Positions 59,994 through 64,000 of a stretch of 64,000 nt of DNA are shown here, piece by piece. Position numbers and translations under genes: made by a program. Source of the stretch: Hymenobacter sp. 15J16-1T3B (lineage in GTDB: Bacteria > Bacteroidota > Bacteroidia > Cytophagales > Hymenobacteraceae); contig NZ_JAJFAV010000001.1 of NCBI RefSeq assembly GCF_020711235.1, forward strand, positions 434,001 through 498,000, given 5' to 3'. The first letter of the stretch is position 1. Each line of letters begins with the position of its first letter. The notes below the pieces were generated by a model. The model had not been told where the DNA came from, ran no database searches, and worked only from the letters and a program-made list of their open reading frames with translations.

Positions 59994-60123
59994 GGGGAAA
60001 AATGTTTGTGGGAATGGGTAGGGATGATTGGGAGGCGTATCGGTTATCGACTCGGTTACCTACGTTTTTCCGCACAAAAGGGAGTCATGGCCGGTTTCTG
60101 ACTACTGACTTCCCGCTGCGCAG

Positions 60124-60131
60124 TACCTTTG
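60124..60131 (+). promoter_or_regulatory. Possible -7 element of the ABC exporter gene
   Basis: Perfect TACCTTTG, about 150 bases before the exporter start. It faces an opposite box at 60154, so the two transcripts would overlap. Confidence 0.5.
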
Positions 60132-60153
60132 GCCACCGCTCCGAAACCGGGCA

Positions 60154-60161
60154 CAAAGGTA
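60154..60161 (-). promoter_or_regulatory. Possible -7 element of the leucine dehydrogenase gene
   Basis: Perfect TACCTTTG on the minus strand, about 160 bases before the dehydrogenase start, placed to the right of the plus-strand box at 60124. Confidence 0.5.
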
Positions 60162-60279
60162 GCCCGTTTTTTCCGACTACGCCCACCGACAACGTTGCCA
60201 ACGCTGGCCAGCCGACCTGTTTCTTGCCGGGTTTTTTGCCCGCCTGTCGGCTCTTTTTCCGCCTCTCTCCCGCCCTCCC

Positions 60280-62064
60280 GTGAAAGCTCTCCGCGCTACC
60301 GATAAGTACCTGATTCGCTACAAATGGCACTTCCTCGGCGGGGTGCTGTTCGTGTCCCTGAGCACGTTGCTGGCTATTTTTCCGGCCCAGGTGGTGCGCT
60401 ACGCCTTCGACTTGGTGCAGGAAGGCATTGCCCTTTACCACCTCTTTGCCGGCACCCGTGCCCAGCAGGAAGTGTACTCGCTGTTCGGCCGCAACATCAT
60501 CCTCTACGGCACGCTCATCATCCTGCTGGCCCTGCTGCGCGGGGTGTTTCTGTTCTTCATGCGCCAGACGCTCATCGTGATGAGCCGGCACATCGAAAAC
60601 GACCAGAAAAACGAAATCTATCAGCACTACCAGTCCCTGCCGCTGAGCTTCTACCGCCGCCACAGCACTGGCGACCTGATGTCGCGGATTTCGGAGGACG
60701 TGGGCCGGGTGCGCATGTACATCGGGCCGGCCATCATGTACTTCCTGCAGCTGGTTATCCTGTTCCTGCTCATCGTGCCGCTGATGCTCATTGTCAACGT
60801 GAAGCTGACGCTGCTCACTTTGCTGCCGCTGCCCATCCTGAGCGTGAGCATTTTCTACGTCAACGGGTTGATTGAGAAGAAGTCCGACGAAATTCAGAAG
60901 GCGCTGGCGGGCATGACCACTTTCGTGCAGGAAGCGTTTTCGGGCGTGCGCGTCATCAAGAGCTTCGTGCGCGAGGAAGACTCGCACCGCAATTTCACCA
61001 CCGCCTCCGACGAGTACCGCGGCAAGTCGTTGAGCCTGAACTTTGTCAACTCGCTGTTCTTCCCGCTCATCATGTTCCTCTCGGGCATCAGCACGGTAGT
61101 TACGGTCTGGATCGGCGGGCAGGAAGTGATTCGCGGCACCATCACCACCGGCACCATTGCCGAGTTTCTGATCTACGTGAACCTGCTGACCTGGCCAGTT
61201 ACGGCCCTGGGCTGGACTTCGTCGCTGGTGCAGCGCGCCGAGGCCTCGCAGGCCCGCATCAACGAGTTCTTGGATCAGAAAACCGACATCGTCTCGCTCA
61301 ACAACGTCGAGCGGCCCATTGAGGGCGACATCGTGTTCGAAAACGTGTCGTTTGTGTACCCCGACACCGGCATTAAAGCCCTGCAGGACGTCTCGTTCCG
61401 CATCCAACCCGGTCACACGCTGGCGGTTATCGGCAACACGGGCTCCGGCAAAACCACCGTGGCCAACCTGCTCTGCCGCCTCTACGACGTGACCAGCGGC
61501 CGCATCCTCATCGACGGCATCGACGTGCGCGACTACACGCTGACGTCGTTGCGCAGCCAAATCGGCTACGTGCCCCAGGACGTGTTCCTCTTTTCCGACA
61601 CCATCGGGCACAACATCGCCTTCGGCCTCGACCACAGCACGCCGCAGCAGATCGAGCAGGCCGCCAAGGACGCCGACGTATACGAAAACATCGTGCGCTT
61701 CCCTGAGGGCTTCGAAACCAAGGTGGGCGAGCGGGGCATTACGCTCTCGGGCGGGCAGAAGCAACGCGTGAGCATTGCCCGGGCGCTGATCAAGGAGCCC
61801 AGCATTCTGATTTTGGACGACTCGCTGTCGGCCGTCGACACCAAGACCGAAAACGCCATCCTGGCCAGTTTGCAGCGCATCATGCAGAACCGCACCAGCC
61901 TCATCATCTCGCACCGCGTGTCGTCGGTGAAGCTGGCCGACCACATCCTGGTGCTCGACGACGGCCGCATCGTGCAGCACGGCACCCACGAGGCGCTGAT
62001 GGCCGAGCCCGAAGGCCTGTACCGGGCCCTCTACGAACGGCAGCTGCAGAGCGAGGAGGCTTAG
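60280..62064 (+). CDS. ABC exporter (fused membrane and ATPase domains), Asp at the catalytic Glu position
   Basis: Half-transporter of 594 residues with a GTG start. Six spans (about residues 15-320) precede the ATPase. Walker A is AVIGNTGSGKTTVAN, Q-loop YVPQDVFLF, signature LSGGQKQRVS, Walker B ILILDDSLSAVD and switch His in LIISHRVSSV. In Walker B the second residue after the hydrophobic run is Asp (DD) where the catalytic Glu is usual; this DDSLSAVD form is known from the degenerate-site subunit of heterodimeric exporters such as BmrC. No partner half lies next to it in the window. Substrate unknown; lipid or drug export is likely by family. Confidence 0.93.
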   Translation: MKALRATDKYLIRYKWHFLGGVLFVSLSTLLAIFPAQVVRYAFDLVQEGIALYHLFAGTRAQQEVYSLFGRNIILYGTLIILLALLRGVFLFFMRQTLIVMSRHIENDQKNEIYQHYQSLPLSFYRRHSTGDLMSRISEDVGRVRMYIGPAIMYFLQLVILFLLIVPLMLIVNVKLTLLTLLPLPILSVSIFYVNGLIEKKSDEIQKALAGMTTFVQEAFSGVRVIKSFVREEDSHRNFTTASDEYRGKSLSLNFVNSLFFPLIMFLSGISTVVTVWIGGQEVIRGTITTGTIAEFLIYVNLLTWPVTALGWTSSLVQRAEASQARINEFLDQKTDIVSLNNVERPIEGDIVFENVSFVYPDTGIKALQDVSFRIQPGHTLAVIGNTGSGKTTVANLLCRLYDVTSGRILIDGIDVRDYTLTSLRSQIGYVPQDVFLFSDTIGHNIAFGLDHSTPQQIEQAAKDADVYENIVRFPEGFETKVGERGITLSGGQKQRVSIARALIKEPSILILDDSLSAVDTKTENAILASLQRIMQNRTSLIISHRVSSVKLADHILVLDDGRIVQHGTHEALMAEPEGLYRALYERQLQSEEA

Positions 62065-62141
62065 GCAGGCTACGCTTCGCGGCTTGCGGCTAATATCCGC
62101 CTCGCGGGTCGTTTCCGCGACCCGCAGGGCACAGCTTCGCG

Positions 62142-63281
62142 CTACTGCATCAGCAACTCCGCCGCCCGTTGTCCGCTCCGGGCTCCCATGGCCACGCCCA
62201 TGCCGTTGCAGCGCAGGGCACCGTAGATACCCGGCGCCAGCTCCCCGACAAACGGCTCCAGCTCCTGCCCGAAGCCCATCACCCCGCTCCAGCGGTGCTC
62301 GATGGCCACGTCCCGGCCGGGCAAAATCACCTCGCGCAACAGTTGCTCCAGCCGGCCTTGCACCAGCGGCGTCAGGCCCGGCTCGGTGGTGGCTTCGGCG
62401 GCGAAGTCCAGGTTGCGCCCCCCGCCGAGCAGTAGACGCCCGCCGGGCAGGGGCCGGAAATAGTAGTAGCCCTTGTCGTAGTGGAAGGTACCGGGCAGAT
62501 CAAGCCCCGGCACGGGCGCCGTCACCAGCACCTGCCCGCGGCCGGGCGTCACGTCGAGGTCAGGGAAGAATTGCCGGCTGAAGGCGTTGGTAGCCAGTAG
62601 CACCCGTCCCGCTTCGAGGCCGGCCAGCGGAGTGCGCAGCTTCACCGCCGTAGGGCCGCTTTCCAGGCTTTCGACGGGCACGCCGTGCAACACTACCACG
62701 CCTTCCTGCCAAGCCAGGCGCAGCAGTGCGTGGAGCATGCGGCCGGTATCGAGGGCGCCTTCGGCCACGTTTTCGAGGATGCCGTGCACGCCCGCAAACC
62801 CGAAGTGGGCCCGCCGGTGGCTGGCTTCGCGAAAGATTTCCGGCTCGCCGACGATAGGCCCGAGCAGCTGGTTGTAGTAATCGAGCCGGCTGCGGCACTC
62901 GGCCGCCAGCGCGGCCTCCTCGTTGCGAAACAGCTCGAAGCCGCCCAAGGGTTCGTAGCCAATGGCCGCGTCGCCAAGCAGCTCGCGCAGCAGGCGCAGG
63001 CCTTCCCAGCGGTAGCGCACCACCGCCAGCAGCGCGGCCGTGCCACCCCGCTGCTCCTGTTCCATCAGCTCTGACACGCTGCCGAAGCAGGCAAAACCGG
63101 CGTTTTTGGTGCTGGCCCCGTTGGGCAGCACGTCGCGCTCCAGCACCAGCACGCGGGCCGTGGGGCGCAGTCGCTTGGCGAAGATGGCCGCCGTCAGGCC
63201 CACCAGTCCGCCGCCGACCACGGCCACGTCGAAGCCCTGCAGAAACGTCTGTTTTTCCCAGTAAGACAGCAATGTGGGCAT
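62142..63281 (-). CDS. FAD-dependent amino acid oxidase/dehydrogenase-like oxidoreductase
   Basis: DAO-family flavoprotein of 379 residues. The FAD-binding motif DVAVVGGGLVGLTAAIFAKR is near residue 17, followed by VLVLERDVLPNGASTKNAGFACFG, which resembles D-amino-acid dehydrogenase/ThiO-like members. The C-terminal part has GKGYYYFRPL-like HYDKGYYYFRPLPGGRLLLGG and a closing CNGMGVAMGARSGQRAAELL. Substrate is unknown; sarcosine, D-amino acids and glycine are typical of the family. The start MPTLLSYWEKQTF lies 19 bases after the terminator of the upstream gene, so its promoter is not apparent. Confidence 0.9.
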   Translation of the reverse strand: MPTLLSYWEKQTFLQGFDVAVVGGGLVGLTAAIFAKRLRPTARVLVLERDVLPNGASTKNAGFACFGSVSELMEQEQRGGTAALLAVVRYRWEGLRLLRELLGDAAIGYEPLGGFELFRNEEAALAAECRSRLDYYNQLLGPIVGEPEIFREASHRRAHFGFAGVHGILENVAEGALDTGRMLHALLRLAWQEGVVVLHGVPVESLESGPTAVKLRTPLAGLEAGRVLLATNAFSRQFFPDLDVTPGRGQVLVTAPVPGLDLPGTFHYDKGYYYFRPLPGGRLLLGGGRNLDFAAEATTEPGLTPLVQGRLEQLLREVILPGRDVAIEHRWSGVMGFGQELEPFVGELAPGIYGALRCNGMGVAMGARSGQRAAELLMQ

Positions 63282-63300
63282 AGAACGCGGGAGAAATTCA

Positions 63301-63333
63301 CAAAAAAGCCTCCCGGCCACGAAGCCGGGAGGC
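63301..63333 (-). terminator. Rho-independent terminator of the small secretion-tail gene
   Basis: Stem GCCTCCCGGCT / GCCGGGAGGC followed by TTTTTT on the minus strand, 25 bases after the stop codon. Confidence 0.9.
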
Positions 63334-63358
63334 GCAAAATAAGGCCGAACAGCGGAGC

Positions 63359-63730
63359 TTACTGGCCCAGCGTGACGCGGCGCATAAAGGTCTTATCGGC
63401 GACGGAGCAGCGCACCACGTAGCTGCCGTTGGGCAGGTTGCCGAGCGGCACCGACATGGCCGCGCCGTTGGCCGACAACGCCTTGGTCAGCACCGGCCGG
63501 CCGTCGGCGTCGTTGACCTCTAACTGCATGGGTCCCTTGGCGTTGGTGCGCACCCGCAAGGTGTTGTTCACCGGGTTGGCCTCCACGTTGAAGGTGATGG
63601 TGGGCGCGTCCACTTTGGTCTGCTCCGCTCCGGCCGTAATCAGGGCGGTGGGTTTGTCCGTGGTGGACGTTTGGGCCAGGCCGACCACCGGCAGGGCCAT
63701 TAAGAGAAACGAGTAAACAAACGCTTTCAT
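63359..63730 (-). CDS. Small exported protein made of a type IX secretion tail-like domain
   Basis: Predicted 123-residue exported protein. Signal peptide MKAFVYSFLLMALPVVGLAQ. After a short linker (residues 22-45) the rest resembles the C-terminal sorting domain of type IX secreted proteins: FNVEANPVNNTLRVR, MQLEVNDADGRPVLTKAL and LPNGSYVVRCSVADKTFMRRVTLGQ. In typical cargo this domain follows a large passenger; here it follows only the signal peptide. It could be a stand-alone tail, a remnant, or a periplasmic domain that shares the fold. Assignment rests on pattern. The gene ends in a strong terminator. Confidence 0.75.
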   Translation of the reverse strand: MKAFVYSFLLMALPVVGLAQTSTTDKPTALITAGAEQTKVDAPTITFNVEANPVNNTLRVRTNAKGPMQLEVNDADGRPVLTKALSANGAAMSVPLGNLPNGSYVVRCSVADKTFMRRVTLGQ

Positions 63731-63896
63731 AGGCAAAAACGACGGCGTTTTGACGGCGCTAAGATACAGGATTGACGGCGCTTAGCCGTGGTTATCAGTC
63801 CGCAACGCGCCCGCGCAGCGGTTTCAAACGCTGAGTGGCCAATTTTCGTGCCCGAAAAGAACCTTGTGCTTGCTGAAAAAAATCTTGCCGGCGGGG

Positions 63897-63928
63897 TTGC
63901 ATCAATGAAAGTTTAGCATGTACATTTG
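63897..63928 (+). promoter_or_regulatory. Promoter of tRNA-Pro
   Basis: TTG at 63897 and a perfect TACATTTG at 63921 with a 21-base spacer: the best full match to the Bacteroidota -33/-7 promoter in the window, 19 bases before the tRNA. Confidence 0.8.
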
Positions 63929-63947
63929 CACCCACATTGTCCGAAAA

Positions 63948-64000
63948 CGGGGTGTAGCGCAGCCCGGTAGCGCGCTACGTTCGGGACGTAGAGGCCGTAG
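63948..64000 (+). tRNA. tRNA-Pro (anticodon CGG), 3'-partial
   Basis: Starts CGGGGTGTAGCGCAGCCCGG, the usual tRNA-Pro beginning; anticodon stem CTACG / CGTAG with loop TTCGGGA gives anticodon CGG (reads CCG). The window ends in the variable region, so the T-arm and acceptor 3' strand are not seen. Confidence 0.93.

Noticed and set aside
60085-61989. 634-residue open frame antisense to the ABC exporter
   Set aside because: Strongly biased His/Gln/Val/Asp composition typical of the complement of a GC-rich gene; it lies exactly opposite a fully supported ABC transporter.

Overview
The window is chromosomal DNA from a GC-rich member of the Bacteroidota, most like Hymenobacter or a close relative in the Cytophagales. 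The signs are the Bacteroidota promoter signature (TAnnTTTG near -7, sometimes TTG about 20 bases upstream) in front of many genes, few Shine-Dalgarno-like sites, many Bacteroidota-type lipoproteins (signal peptide ending in a Cys), a small protein made mostly of a type IX secretion tail-like domain, a long NusB, and the neighbourhood nusB / DUF1573 / yajC / ybbR / coaE. The genus is inferred from recognised protein families, not from a search.

Layout. 1-5600: two related outer lipoproteins (one with a c-type heme site), another lipoprotein, a 2-oxoglutarate-type oxygenase and a chromate transporter. 5681-12054: a minus-strand sugar-nucleotide operon for surface polysaccharide (wbpD-like acetyltransferase, UDP-sugar dehydrogenase, galE, rfbB, wbpP-like epimerase, rfbA). 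12108-17042: prmC divergent from ribD, then a methionine sulfoxide reductase, a lipoprotein and a glutathionylspermidine synthase-like gene. 17059-25944: phospholipid genes psd and cdsA around a glutamate dehydrogenase, a CPBP protease, dusB and an M1 peptidase. 26323-29148: a DMT transporter, an outer-membrane barrel and an LpxR-like lipid A deacylase. 29221-34539: a REP-transposase-like protein lacking its presumed catalytic Tyr and a 1545-residue helicase-nuclease. 34628-47350: permease, histidine kinase, hemA, ArsR-type regulator, a second amino-acid dehydrogenase, an MscS channel, a MuiA-like protein and a TerB-like protein. 47682-50030: two tRNA-Val genes followed by a trypsin-nuclease fusion. 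50112-63730: two divergent membrane glycosyltransferases, the coaE-ybbR-yajC-DUF1573-IDH-ytxH-nusB-leucine dehydrogenase block on the minus strand, an ABC exporter half, a FAD oxidoreductase and the small secretion-tail protein. The window ends inside a tRNA-Pro gene.

Most genes are housekeeping. The unusual content is (i) two large multidomain proteins that look like defence or stress effectors: the trypsin-endonuclease fusion next to the tRNAs and the SF1 helicase with a Vsr-like nuclease tail; (ii) nine long intergenic palindromes of a REP/MITE type, in the same window as a HUH-transposase-like gene that seems to have lost its tyrosine; (iii) a second class of intercistronic inverted repeats built from short iterated words whose sequence differs from site to site; and (iv) an open 21-bp (7-residue) repeat array that runs directly into one of the palindromes. 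All calls come from reading the sequence; no database search or alignment was run.
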